64,000 nt of DNA from Treponema socranskii subsp. socranskii VPI DR56BR1116 = ATCC 35536 (GTDB lineage Bacteria; Spirochaetota; Spirochaetia; Treponematales; Treponemataceae), in the NCBI RefSeq assembly GCF_000468115.1, contig NZ_AVQI01000020.1, forward strand, positions 1-64,000, read 5' to 3'. Both the position numbers and the translations under genes were made by a program. The notes beneath the pieces are model-generated. The model was not told the DNA's origin and ran no database searches. It was given only the letters and a program-made list of their open reading frames with translations. Of the stretch, positions 17,309 through 26,863 are shown piece by piece. Within the stretch, counting starts at the first letter, position 1. Each line of letters opens with the position of its first letter.

Positions 17309-17364
17309 TAATATGAATATCGCACTTAATAAAACTTCAAATTAATTAATAAGGAATACATTCG

Positions 17365-18810
17365 ATGCGGATCGTTATTATCGGTGCCGGTTTTACCGGC
17401 GTGCAGCTTGCAAAATTATTGATCAATGAAAAAAATACCGTCGCGATTATCGACAACGATGAAAACAATGTGCGTCACGTTTCGAATCAGCTTGACTGTA
17501 CGGTGATGCTCGCCGACGGCAACGATTTGGAAACGCTCGAAGAAGCGGGTATCGCGAAAGCCGACGCGCTCGTATGCGTTACGGAAAACGACGAAGTGAA
17601 TATGATAACCTGTTCGCTCGTCGACGCGGTATATCCCGACATCGTAAAGATCGCGCGCGTGCGCAACTACGCGTACTACGTCAACACGGCGGCCGCAAAA
17701 AAGAGCCACGCGGATTCGTTCGGCGGAAAGCATCGGCCTCTGTACGGCATCGATTACATGATCCACCCCGACGTGGAAGCCGGCGAAGCGGTCGTTCAAG
17801 CGGTCGAAAACGGCGCGGTGAGCGATGTGCAGGTTTTCGGAAACAATGCGTACGAGCTGACGCGCATGACGGTCGCAAAAGGAAGCAAGCTTGCGGGGCA
17901 AAAACTACAGACTGTCCGCACGCTCATCGATAAGCCTTTCCTCATCGCGTACGTCGAAGAAAACGGCAAAACCTCTCTTCCGAGCGGCAATACGGTTCTC
18001 AATCCCGGCGACAGCATCGGCGTGATCGTCGCCAAAGAAGACGTTCCCGAATTGCTCGCGCTTTGCGGTTCCGAGCAAAAAGAATTGAAAAACATTGCGC
18101 TTATCGGAGCGGGAAGAATCGGTACGATCATCGCGGAACGATTGATTCAACCGAAGGAAAAGCGCTCGCTTTTCGATCTGTTTTCGAAGCAGGTTATCAA
18201 ACGACCGCAAAAATTCGTCATCATCGACAGCGACGAAGAGCTGACGAAAATCGCATCCGAGCGTTTCCCGTCGGCAAAGGTTTTTTGCGCCGATGCGACG
18301 GACGAAGCTTTTTTGCAGGAAGAAGGGATCGCGTCGTTCGATTTGGCGATCTGCGCGACGCACAATCACGAAATGAACATGGTGCTCGCGGCCTACCTGG
18401 AATCGCTCGGTGTCGGAAAATCGATAAGCCTTGTTACGAGTTCGGCCTTTTCGTCGATTTCGCGGAAGCTCGGCGTCGACGTACCCGTTCCGATCCGCGA
18501 TGCCGTCGTCGATTCGATTATGAGTCATTTGCGCGGAAAATCCGTTAAAGAAATTCACACCGTGACGACCGGCGATTTGGAAATAATCGAGTGCGCTCTT
18601 CCCGGTGATTCGAAGGCGATCAATAAAACGCTCCGCGACATCGCAAACCCCGGCGTGTTTTTAATCCTTCTTGTCAAAAAATACGATTCGCAGGTTTACG
18701 AAATACCCGCCGGCGATACGCGCCTCAACGCGGGCGATCACGTTATCCTTATCACCGTCGCGGAAGAAAACGGCAATGTCGTTTCGTTTTTCGGCGGCAG
18801 CGTAAAATAG
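17365..18810 (+). CDS. trkA: Trk potassium uptake regulatory subunit TrkA
   Basis: Cytoplasmic NAD(H)/nucleotide-binding ring protein that gates TrkH. It has two RCK units: Rossmann motif GAGFTGVQLAKLL at residues 7-19 and GAGRIGTIIAERL at about 248, each followed by an RCK-C domain (PSGNTVLNPGDSIGVI and DTRLNAGDHVILI). Length 481 matches full-length TrkA. AAGGAAT upstream serves as the ribosome site. trkH starts 12 nt after the stop, so the two are one operon. Confidence 0.93.
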   Translation: MRIVIIGAGFTGVQLAKLLINEKNTVAIIDNDENNVRHVSNQLDCTVMLADGNDLETLEEAGIAKADALVCVTENDEVNMITCSLVDAVYPDIVKIARVRNYAYYVNTAAAKKSHADSFGGKHRPLYGIDYMIHPDVEAGEAVVQAVENGAVSDVQVFGNNAYELTRMTVAKGSKLAGQKLQTVRTLIDKPFLIAYVEENGKTSLPSGNTVLNPGDSIGVIVAKEDVPELLALCGSEQKELKNIALIGAGRIGTIIAERLIQPKEKRSLFDLFSKQVIKRPQKFVIIDSDEELTKIASERFPSAKVFCADATDEAFLQEEGIASFDLAICATHNHEMNMVLAAYLESLGVGKSISLVTSSAFSSISRKLGVDVPVPIRDAVVDSIMSHLRGKSVKEIHTVTTGDLEIIECALPGDSKAINKTLRDIANPGVFLILLVKKYDSQVYEIPAGDTRLNAGDHVILITVAEENGNVVSFFGGSVK

Positions 18811-18822
18811 GGGAGCGGCGTC

Positions 18823-20268
18823 ATGGCGGTTTTAACGTTTTTGAAAATCATATCCATTATTGTCGCATTTATCGGCGTTTCGTTTTTAATTCCGATCGGC
18901 ACGGCTCTCGCGCTCGGAGAGACCTCCGTCATCGCTTCTTTCGCCGTTCCGATGGTCGCAAGCTGGATCGCGGCGATCGTCATCTTTATCGCCGGACGAA
19001 AAACGGAAATACGTCTTTCAACACGCGGTACTTTCGTCATCGTCGCGCTTGCGTGGATTTCCGGAAGCGTATTCGGGGCGCTGCCGCTCTGGTGCAGCCG
19101 TGCGATCCCGCACTTCGCCGATGCTATCTTCGAAAGCGTCAGCGGTTTTTCGACGACGGGAGCGACGATTTTGAGCGAAGTCGAATCGCTGCCGCGAAGC
19201 ATCAATCTGTGGCGGTGCGAAATGCACTGGCTCGGCGGTATGGGTATCGTCGCGCTCACCGTCGCGCTTTTGCCCCTGCTAGGCGTCGGCGGTTTTCAGC
19301 TCATCAAAGCGGAAACGACAGGTCCCGAAAAAGGCAAAGTGACGCCGAAGATTACGACGACGGCAAAAATTTTGTGGATTTCCTATACCGCACTTACGGT
19401 CGTGCAAACGGTGCTGCTCTTGTTTGCCGGTATGGATTTTATCGATGCGCTTTCACACGCGTTTGCGACGCTCGGTACCGGCGGCTTTTCGACGAAAAAT
19501 TCGAGCGTCGGTACATACGGTTCCGTTTCGATCGACGTCATCTGTACGGTGTTTATGTTTTTGTCGGGAATCAACTTCAGCTTATACTACTACGCCGTCA
19601 CCGGAAAATTTTCCGAGATCCGCGATAACTCGGAATTAAAAGCGTATTTCGCCGTTTTTATTGTGGCTTCGCTCGGTATTGCGTTCGTTATCACAAAACA
19701 GTACGGTTCGTTTTTGCAGGCGCTCAGATACGGTTCGTTTCAAGTCGCTTCGATTTTGACGACGACGGGATTCGGCACGGCGGATTTTACAACGTGGGCA
19801 CCGACTGCACAATTATTAATTTTTATACTCTATTTTTTAGGCGGCTGCGCAGGCTCTACCGGAGGCGGTATAAAAGTCGTGCGCTGGGTCGTCCTTGCAA
19901 AACAGCTGCACAACGAAACCGAAAAAATGCTGCATCCGCACGGTATATTCAATATTCGATTAAACGGAAAAGTTGCCGGCAAAGATTTGGCGCCGAACGT
20001 CGCCGCCTTTGTTTCGCTGTATCTTTTGCTCGTGTTTATCACGACGGCAATCGGCTGCCTTTTCGATTTGGATTTGTTCAGCGCTTTGACGGGTGCGCTG
20101 TCGATGGTCGGAAACGTCGGACCGGGCTTCGGAAAATTGGGGCCGGTGTGCAATTACGGCTTTCTTCCCGATACGGTCAAATGGTGGTATTCGTTTGCGA
20201 TGCTCGCCGGACGGCTTGAACTCTATACGATGATTTTGTATTTCCTGCCCGCATTTTGGAAAAAATAA
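18823..20268 (+). CDS. trkH: Trk potassium transporter membrane subunit TrkH
   Basis: Inner-membrane K+ channel/transporter of 481 residues. The four selectivity-filter loops are visible: SGFSTTGAT (about 107), TLGTGGFST (about 220), TTTGFGTAD (about 313) and GNVGPGFG (about 430). Each keeps the key glycine. The D1-D4 M1-P-M2 repeats account for all hydrophobic segments. Partner TrkA is directly upstream. Confidence 0.93.
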   Translation: MAVLTFLKIISIIVAFIGVSFLIPIGTALALGETSVIASFAVPMVASWIAAIVIFIAGRKTEIRLSTRGTFVIVALAWISGSVFGALPLWCSRAIPHFADAIFESVSGFSTTGATILSEVESLPRSINLWRCEMHWLGGMGIVALTVALLPLLGVGGFQLIKAETTGPEKGKVTPKITTTAKILWISYTALTVVQTVLLLFAGMDFIDALSHAFATLGTGGFSTKNSSVGTYGSVSIDVICTVFMFLSGINFSLYYYAVTGKFSEIRDNSELKAYFAVFIVASLGIAFVITKQYGSFLQALRYGSFQVASILTTTGFGTADFTTWAPTAQLLIFILYFLGGCAGSTGGGIKVVRWVVLAKQLHNETEKMLHPHGIFNIRLNGKVAGKDLAPNVAAFVSLYLLLVFITTAIGCLFDLDLFSALTGALSMVGNVGPGFGKLGPVCNYGFLPDTVKWWYSFAMLAGRLELYTMILYFLPAFWKK

Positions 20269-20270
20269 AA

Positions 20271-20300
20271 CCGGAACGCAAAGCCGCGCTCCGGTCGTTT
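20271..20300. terminator. Bidirectional terminator between trkH and ABC operon
   Basis: Hairpin CCGGA-CGC / GCG-TCCGG (20271-20294) with TCGTTTTAATAAT after it on the plus strand and TTTTATTTTTT on the minus side, between convergent genes. Confidence 0.6.
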
Positions 20301-20316
20301 TAATAATTAATAATTA

Positions 20317-21429
20317 TTATTTAACTTTAACGGAGCCGAGGCAGATATTTTTTTTCGTTTCGGTATCGAAGACGATGATATCGTCTCCGACGATGTCGAA
20401 ACGGATCGGCTTATCGACCGCATAGTCGATCGAACCGAATACGACGGAAGATAAAATATCGCCCTTGAGGTTGATTTTGACAATCGTCTCCATACCCGAC
20501 GGAAGCGTCGAATACGCAAGTCCCTCGATAGCGCCGCTGTCCCTGATCGGAAGAAATTCCGGACGGATGCCGATGATGACGTCTTCTCTTTCAAGCTGCA
20601 CGTCTTTTTCGCACGCGAAGATCGCATCGATGCCGAAAAATTGTACCGCGAGTTCGTTTTTCGCCGTCTGCTTTGCTTTTGCCGGAATGAAATTCATCGT
20701 CGGGTTTCCGATAAAATCCGCGACGAACAAATTCGCCGGCCGGTTGTAGACGACGAGCGGCGGATCGTACTGCTGCAGGTCGCCCTTTTTGATCAAACAG
20801 ATGCGCGTCGCAAGCGTCATCGCTTCGAGCTGGTCGTGCGTAACGTAGACGAAAGTCGAGTTCGTGTCCGAATGCAGGCGCTTCAATTCCGTGCGCATTT
20901 CGCTGCGCAGTTTCGCGTCGAGGTTTGAGAGCGGCTCGTCCATAAAAAGCACTTTCGGTTTGGGCGCGAGCGTCCGTGCGATTGCGACGCGCTGCTGCTG
21001 TCCGCCCGACAATTCGGCCGGATAGCGGTCTTTGAATTCTTCGATTTTTAAAGTCTTTAAAACTTCCCGTACGCGCTCTTCGATTTTGCTTTTCGGCCAC
21101 TTTAAATTTTCAAGACCGAAGGCGATGTTTTTATACACGGTCATGTGCGGCCACAACGCGTAGTTTTGAAACAAAAAGCCGATATCGCGCTTGTCGGGCG
21201 AAACGTTGATGCCTTTTTCCGAATCGAAAACGACCGTATCGCCGATGGTGATCCTGCCTTCCGTCGGCGTTTCAAGCCCCGCGATCATACGCAGCGTCGT
21301 CGTCTTTCCGCAGCCGGACGGACCGAGCAGCGTGATGAATTCTCTGTCTTCGATAACCATATTGAGGTGATTGACTCCGACAAAATCGCCCCATCGTTTT
21401 GAAACATCGTGTAATTCTATTCGCGGCAT
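20317..21429 (-). CDS. ABC transporter ATPase (iron/polyamine or CUT1 type)
   Basis: Cytoplasmic ATPase of 370 residues. Walker A GPSGCGKTT (about 37), Q-loop FLFQNYALWPHM, signature LSGGQQQRVAIART, Walker B VLFMDEPLSNLD and the H-loop are intact, followed by a TOBE domain. PANLFVADFIGNPTMNF is typical of MsmK/UgpC sugar ATPases, so it could also serve the orphan sugar permeases at 7541-9269. It is the last gene of a three-gene operon, 3 nt after the permease, with GGAGG before the start. Confidence 0.88.
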   Translation of the reverse strand: MPRIELHDVSKRWGDFVGVNHLNMVIEDREFITLLGPSGCGKTTTLRMIAGLETPTEGRITIGDTVVFDSEKGINVSPDKRDIGFLFQNYALWPHMTVYKNIAFGLENLKWPKSKIEERVREVLKTLKIEEFKDRYPAELSGGQQQRVAIARTLAPKPKVLFMDEPLSNLDAKLRSEMRTELKRLHSDTNSTFVYVTHDQLEAMTLATRICLIKKGDLQQYDPPLVVYNRPANLFVADFIGNPTMNFIPAKAKQTAKNELAVQFFGIDAIFACEKDVQLEREDVIIGIRPEFLPIRDSGAIEGLAYSTLPSGMETIVKINLKGDILSSVVFGSIDYAVDKPIRFDIVGDDIIVFDTETKKNICLGSVKVK

Positions 21430-21432
21430 ATA

Positions 21433-23337
21433 TTAACCTCCAATTCCTTTATCAATAGATGCGCCGGTAAATTTATTAATCGATAAATTAATAACAATAA
21501 CAAATACGACCAGTAACAGGTTGATGCCGTTCGCAAGCTGATCGACGCCGTTTCTCGTGTAGTATTCGAGAACGTTTGTCGACAGCGTAACGCTCGATGT
21601 GATCAGTGCAAACAGCGTATACTCTCTCATACAGGATATAAACGGCAGCAGATAGCCGCTTATAAAACTCGATTTTTGGATGGGAAACAAAATCTTCGTC
21701 ATCCGCTTGCCCCACGGACAGCCGGTGATTATTGCAGCTTCTTCGATTTCACCCGAAACCTGCAGCATCGCGTTCGTTCCGCTGCGCGACGCAAAGGGCA
21801 AAAACTTTATGCCTCCGACGATGATGCACAGCGCGACGGCTGACCATTCGCTGAGCGTCGTCGCAACGTCCAAAAAATGAAACGCATTCGTCTTCGACAG
21901 CGAAAAGAAAATTGTGCTGAAACTCAACGCGGGAATCAAGTACGGCAAGAACGCCAAACTGGAAACGTAATTGGCAAGACGGCTTCTCCTGTTTTTGCTG
22001 ACGGCGTATCCGATCAAAATGCCGCAAGTTCCGCAGATAAACGAAACGATGACGGCGACGATGATGGTTCTGCCGAATGAATGCAAAATCGTGCTGTTGT
22101 GAAAGATGCCGTTCAGAGAATAATCGCGCGCGCCGACAAAGGCGTCGTCGATTGCGGGCGTCGGAGAGATCCAATATTTGAGCGTAATCGAAGAAAAATC
22201 GCCGGCCGTTTCTTCGAGGCTTTCGAGTACGAACGAAAGCAGCGGAATGACGGCAAAGAACGTTACGATAATGAGCGTCGTAACGGCGATGGGCCACTTC
22301 GCCTTTTTCAAATCGATTTTGGTGATTTGTCCCGATTTGCCGGATACCGTCGTAAAGCTCCTGCGGCTTTTTGTAAACCGGTTGTTCAGCGTCAAAATCA
22401 ATACGCTGAAAATCAGCAGTATCGTTGCGATGACGTAGCCTTCGCCTTTTTTCCCCGTCATCAGCGCCGAGCGCAGCGTGATCGAAATCGAATTGAACGA
22501 TCCGTCTTTATTTAAAAACTGCGGAACGGTGTAGCTTGAAATGGAACTCGCAAACACCAGCAAAACCGTCGATATCATCGCGGGCGCGACGATCGGCAAG
22601 GTAATCCTTCCGACGATTTTTAAGCGCGACGCTTTTAAAATCGTCGCCGCTTCTTCAAGGTTCGCATCCATGTTCCGCAGTATGCCGCCGATCAATATGT
22701 ACGCGAACGGTGCGTAGTGCAGACCGAGCACGATTGCCGTCGGGAAAAAACCGTAGACGAGCCATTGCGGCGCGCTTATTCCTGTCAACGCCTGCAGCAG
22801 TCCTTCTCCGGGACTTCCGCTCACGTTCGTGTTTTTGAAAAAATTTTCCCAAAACATCGCGATCGACCACGACGGCATGATATACGGAAAAACGAATACC
22901 GTTGAGATAAAGCGCTTAAACGGTATATTCGTCCGCGTGATAAAGAATGCGAGGTTGCCGCCGAATACGACCGCGATCGTACAGGCGATCAGCGCCATGA
23001 GCACGGAACGATACAGCGGGATCCAAAAAAAGTTTTTCGAATACAGCGGCGTCAATTTGTTGAACAACAGCGACGGCCATTGCAAAAACGTAAAATCGCC
23101 GCGCTTTACGGCCGCATCCCAAATCTCATTGATGTTTTTTGCTTCCGAAACGCTTTGAACCGTAAACGAATCTTTGACCATCGAAAAAAGCGGATAGATG
23201 ACGGTAATCGTTAACACGATGCCGAAAAAAACGATGATGCAATTGGAAGACTTTGAAAAAAATTGTTTTATGTGATTTAAAATTTTTTTAAAACAAAACG
23301 GAGCGGGTTGTGTTTTTAGTGTTTGATTATCGGTCAT
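21433..23337 (-). CDS. Fused ABC transporter permease (two BPD_transp_1 domains, FbpB/ThiP-like)
   Basis: A 634-residue inner-membrane protein with about 12 helices in two halves, each with its own EAA loop: EEAATILKASRLKIVGRITLP in the first half and EEAAIITGCPWGKRMTKILF in the second. Such fused permeases serve iron(III), thiamine, polyamine or phosphonate importers. The residues between the halves (about 325-345) are basic and cytoplasmic. GGGAGA precedes the start. Confidence 0.88.
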   Translation of the reverse strand: MTDNQTLKTQPAPFCFKKILNHIKQFFSKSSNCIIVFFGIVLTITVIYPLFSMVKDSFTVQSVSEAKNINEIWDAAVKRGDFTFLQWPSLLFNKLTPLYSKNFFWIPLYRSVLMALIACTIAVVFGGNLAFFITRTNIPFKRFISTVFVFPYIMPSWSIAMFWENFFKNTNVSGSPGEGLLQALTGISAPQWLVYGFFPTAIVLGLHYAPFAYILIGGILRNMDANLEEAATILKASRLKIVGRITLPIVAPAMISTVLLVFASSISSYTVPQFLNKDGSFNSISITLRSALMTGKKGEGYVIATILLIFSVLILTLNNRFTKSRRSFTTVSGKSGQITKIDLKKAKWPIAVTTLIIVTFFAVIPLLSFVLESLEETAGDFSSITLKYWISPTPAIDDAFVGARDYSLNGIFHNSTILHSFGRTIIVAVIVSFICGTCGILIGYAVSKNRRSRLANYVSSLAFLPYLIPALSFSTIFFSLSKTNAFHFLDVATTLSEWSAVALCIIVGGIKFLPFASRSGTNAMLQVSGEIEEAAIITGCPWGKRMTKILFPIQKSSFISGYLLPFISCMREYTLFALITSSVTLSTNVLEYYTRNGVDQLANGINLLLVVFVIVINLSINKFTGASIDKGIGG

Positions 23338-23413
23338 ATGTATCTTCTCCCAAATAATCCAACCGCGCCGACGGCGGATGAAAACGCGGTGTCGCTTTCC
23401 GCCCGCCGTACAT

Positions 23414-23443
23414 GCCGGTTAATCTTCAATGCGATTAACCGGC
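23414..23443 (-). promoter_or_regulatory. Hairpin between SBP and permease genes
   Basis: Perfect 11-bp stem GCCGGTTAATC / GATTAACCGGC with an 8-nt loop, no T-run. It lies in the 144-nt gap after the SBP gene, matching the place of hairpins in the other transport operons here. Confidence 0.6.
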
Positions 23444-23481
23444 CGCCGGTTGATTATTAAGATTTTAAGCGATGCGGCGGA

Positions 23482-24903
23482 TTATTTTTTTGCTTCGTCT
23501 TCCGCCTGCTCCTGCTTTGTTACTTCCGTCGCTTTGCTGTTCGACGTAACGAGCGCCAACAGTTTATTGACTTGGGAGACTTTGATATTTTTTAAAAATG
23601 CGTAATTTTCATTGATCTCTCTTGCGATGTGCGTGTCTTTATCCCAATCGCCTTTTGCGTAGGTGATGTCGTTCGAGCACGGGAAATAATATCCGTATTG
23701 ATTCGCTTTTTTGCCGTCCGCCGATGGAGTCGCGGAATTGTAAACCATCGCTTCGTAGCATTCCTTCGTCAGCAAAAAGCGTGCGAACAGACATGCGGTA
23801 TACGGATGCGCGGCATTATTAACGATTTGAGAACACATCGTATACATGAATCCGTTGAAGCCGTCGATTTCCCAATCGAACTGTACCGTCTTTTTCGCTT
23901 GAATCGTTCCCGCTTTGCCGATGACTTTTCCGTTTTTGTCTTTGACGTCTTCTTTTTCGTAGAACGAAGGATCCGCACCGACGATGCCGCCGTAATACTT
24001 TGTCGCAGCGTCTTTCATCTTTGCGAACGCACCGTAGTACACATAGCCGCGGTCCCAATCGTATTTGAGCTGAGTTTCTTTCATCGCCGTACCGTCGGAT
24101 GCATGCCAGCGTGAAATATTTGCAATCATTTCGGTAACCCACTGTTCACCGGCTGAAGCATAGCCCGTTTCCGAAGCGCTCCAATCTTTGTTGTAATAAT
24201 CTTTGTACGCTTTTTCGATGCGCGCTTGATTTGCCGGAGCTTCGCAGCTTAAGAGAAAAGACATATTGATTTGTTCCGTAACCGGAGATTGGAACGATAC
24301 TTTGTCCAAGTGATCGGGATCGGCCGATGTTCCGGCGAGCTGCCAAATATTGTATAATTTTTTTCCGGTCACTTTTTCAAAGTTCGTATTCGTATAAAAT
24401 ATTTTATTGAAGTGAATGCCTTTTAACGGATACGTGTCCGCTTCGGATAATCCCATCTCTTTCCAATCGGACGGAACGAAGTTGCACACAATACCCGCGG
24501 CATCGTAGTCGGCGAGAGAGCGGACATCCTGTACGAGAGCATAGTCGGCAAAATACGTTTTATCCGCGACTTCGAGCGCCGTCAACAACGTGTAATCCTT
24601 ATAGCTGTTGTTTACATAGACATTGTCTTTGCCGTCTTTCGTACCGTAGTGCAGCCAATCGTAGTGTTCCGCGAATTTCGTTGCAGCCGTTTTCAGCGCG
24701 GAAGTCAAACCGACGATTTTGAAAGTGTCGTTCGACGCTTCCATTTCCGCCTTTGCCGCCGCTTCGAGTTTTTCAAGCGGCATTTTGCTTGCTTTTGCAA
24801 CGATGTCCGCAGTGGACCCGGCTTTTTTCCCGCTGCCGCACGCACCGATACATAACACCGTCAAACCGAGCATCGCCGTTTTAAATAAATTTTTTTTGAT
24901 CAT
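23482..24903 (-). CDS. ABC transporter extracellular solute-binding lipoprotein (iron/polyamine/phosphonate type)
   Basis: Surface/periplasmic binding protein for the fused permease. ATG at 24903 (MIKKNLFKTAML) has AGGAGG upstream and gives a lipoprotein signal with Cys22 (LCIGACG); longer versions would spoil it. Mature sequence is alanine/lysine rich with many aromatic residues (YYGGIVGADPSFYEK) and no obvious iron-binding tyrosine pair, so iron is only one of several possible cargoes. Length 473 is long for an iron SBP. First gene of the operon. Confidence 0.82.
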   Translation of the reverse strand: MIKKNLFKTAMLGLTVLCIGACGSGKKAGSTADIVAKASKMPLEKLEAAAKAEMEASNDTFKIVGLTSALKTAATKFAEHYDWLHYGTKDGKDNVYVNNSYKDYTLLTALEVADKTYFADYALVQDVRSLADYDAAGIVCNFVPSDWKEMGLSEADTYPLKGIHFNKIFYTNTNFEKVTGKKLYNIWQLAGTSADPDHLDKVSFQSPVTEQINMSFLLSCEAPANQARIEKAYKDYYNKDWSASETGYASAGEQWVTEMIANISRWHASDGTAMKETQLKYDWDRGYVYYGAFAKMKDAATKYYGGIVGADPSFYEKEDVKDKNGKVIGKAGTIQAKKTVQFDWEIDGFNGFMYTMCSQIVNNAAHPYTACLFARFLLTKECYEAMVYNSATPSADGKKANQYGYYFPCSNDITYAKGDWDKDTHIAREINENYAFLKNIKVSQVNKLLALVTSNSKATEVTKQEQAEDEAKK

Positions 24904-25017
24904 ACTACGTTTTCCTCCTGATGTATAAAACGATAGATAAAATACAAGCGCGCATCCGTTTGTATAAAACAGATGCATAAAGCGATTGCGCCTGAGTTTT
25001 TAAATTGATTTCATTTC

Positions 25018-25046
25018 AGTATAAATGAGAAAAATCGCGTTGTCAA
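25018..25046 (-). promoter_or_regulatory. Strong sigma70 promoter of ABC operon
   Basis: Minus strand: -35 TTGACA (25046-25041), 17-nt spacer, -10 TATACT (25023-25018). The 5' UTR is about 105 nt. I saw no riboswitch fold in it by eye. Confidence 0.65.
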
Positions 25047-25195
25047 TAAAATAATCGAACGCTACGATAATTTCGGCCGGTCGTAGACCCTACGAGCGGT
25101 ACGGAGCGCCTGAAATTTATTGAACATTCGCCTTGATTTATAATACGCAATCGTGTATACTGAACGTATCAATTTTATATTGGGGTACAGAGAGT

Positions 25196-25426
25196 ATGAG
25201 TGATATTTATATCAATTATAACGGAAAATCGGGATTCAGCAGAGCGGCCGATAAAGGCGCGCTTGCCGGTACGGCGATAAGCTATGCGGATTTTAAAGGC
25301 GTCAGCGGCGATATCAAATCGGGCAGCGATGTCGCATACGGTATTACTATGAGCTCCGGAGACGTGCAGGATTTTATCGCAAACTACGAAGTGGATTCGA
25401 TTTTTACTGACGCGGAAAAAGGTTGA
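25196..25426 (+). CDS. Small hypothetical protein (76 aa)
   Basis: A 76-residue soluble frame starting MSDIYINYNGKSGFSRAADK, rich in Gly, Asp and Ser, with no cysteine, signal peptide or membrane segment. A TATACT box at about 25156-25161 lies upstream, and GAGAG precedes the ATG. The size and a start with a short beta strand and 'NYNGKSG' loop recall WXG100-like or pore-forming small proteins, but no WxG motif is seen. Unrecognised. Confidence 0.5.
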   Translation: MSDIYINYNGKSGFSRAADKGALAGTAISYADFKGVSGDIKSGSDVAYGITMSSGDVQDFIANYEVDSIFTDAEKG

Positions 25427-25583
25427 TTTTTCTTTCGAAAACCGCATCGCAGACCGTTTTATTCTGCAATTGATTCGCAATGAAAACTTCGTTCCGGTGC
25501 GGAGCGGAGTTTTTTTTTATTCGTGCGGAGGGTTTAATACCCCGATGCCGCTTGAAGCTTCGCTGCGAGGAGAATTATTAATT

Positions 25584-26756
25584 ATGACGGAATTGCCGCT
25601 CAAATACGGATGCAACCCGAACCAAAAGCCCGCGCGGGTATTTATCGAAAAAGGCGAGCTGCCGTTTGTCGTTTTAAACGGAACGCCGGGCTATATCAAT
25701 TTGCTCGACGCGCTCAACGGCTGGCAGCTTGTTAAAGAGCTCCGCGCCGTAAGCGGCATAAGCGCTGCGGCTTCGTTTAAACACGTGTCGCCTGCAGGAG
25801 CCGCCGTCGGTTTGCCGCTTTCCGATACGCTCAGGCGAATTTACTTTACGGAAGACGCCGAGCTTTCACCGCTCGCCGCCGCCTATGCCCGTGCGCGGGG
25901 GGCTGACCGCATGTCGTCGTTTGGAGACTTTATCGCATTGTCCGATCCGTGTGACGAAGCGACGGCTCGCCTCATTGCAAAAGAAGTGTCCGACGGCGTC
26001 ATCGCGCCCGGCTACGACGGCGCCGCACTCGAGCTTTTAAAAGCGAAAAAAAAAGGTGCTTATGTCGTCCTGCAAATAGACGACACGTACGTGCCCGAAA
26101 AAATCGAACGAAAGCAAGTGTTCGGCGTTACGTTCGAGCAGGGACGGAACGACAGTATCATTGACGCTTCATGCTTGACGAATATCGTAACGAAAAATAA
26201 AACGCTTTCAGATGCCGACATATTAAATTTATTAATTTCGCTTATCGTGCTGAAGTACACGCAGTCGAACAGCGTCGCCTTTGTCAAAGACGGGCAGGCG
26301 ATCGGAGTCGGTGCTGGACAGCAGTCGCGCGTTCACTGCACGCGCCTTGCCGCCGGCAAAGCGGATACGTGGTGGCTCCGCCAGTCGCCCGAAGCGCTCG
26401 CCCTCGAATTCTGCGACGGCATAAAGCGAGCCGAGCGCGACAATGCGATCGATGTATACGTCGGAAGCGAATCTGCCGACATACTCGCGGACGGAGCGTG
26501 GCAAAAAGTATTTAAGAGGAAGCCGCCCGTTTTTACGGAAGAAAAAAAACGCGCGTGGATTTCGAAAAACGGCGGCGTTGCCGTCGGAAGCGATGCGTTT
26601 TTTCCGTTCGGCGACAACATCGAGCGCGCGCATAAAAGCGGAGCTTCCGTCGTAGCTGAGCCCGGCGGTTCGATCCGCGACGACGATGTCATACGCACGT
26701 GCGACGCCTATGGCATGGTTATGGCATTTACCGGCACGCGCCTCTTTCATCACTGA
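25584..26756 (+). CDS. Phosphoribosylaminoimidazolecarboxamide (AICAR) formyltransferase, stand-alone
   Basis: Transfers a formyl group to AICAR in the ninth step of purine synthesis. The 390-residue protein corresponds to the C-terminal transformylase part of PurH: LKYGCNPNQKPA, ASFKHVSPAGAAVG (catalytic Lys-His), SSFGDFIALSD, TQSNSVAFVKDGQAIGVGAGQ and GSDAFFPFGDNI are all present. The N-terminal IMP cyclohydrolase half is absent. ATG at 25584 follows GAGGAGA. No other purine genes are nearby, so this may salvage AICAR rather than serve a full pathway. Confidence 0.9.
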   Translation: MTELPLKYGCNPNQKPARVFIEKGELPFVVLNGTPGYINLLDALNGWQLVKELRAVSGISAAASFKHVSPAGAAVGLPLSDTLRRIYFTEDAELSPLAAAYARARGADRMSSFGDFIALSDPCDEATARLIAKEVSDGVIAPGYDGAALELLKAKKKGAYVVLQIDDTYVPEKIERKQVFGVTFEQGRNDSIIDASCLTNIVTKNKTLSDADILNLLISLIVLKYTQSNSVAFVKDGQAIGVGAGQQSRVHCTRLAAGKADTWWLRQSPEALALEFCDGIKRAERDNAIDVYVGSESADILADGAWQKVFKRKPPVFTEEKKRAWISKNGGVAVGSDAFFPFGDNIERAHKSGASVVAEPGGSIRDDDVIRTCDAYGMVMAFTGTRLFHH

Positions 26757-26863
26757 GCGATGTGCCGCAGGCGATGCATCGCCGTTTTGCCGATCGGCCG
26801 CCGCAAGCGCAGATTTGAAGCGGCCGTCCGAACATTACGGAAACCGCACGTCCTTTTGCACTT

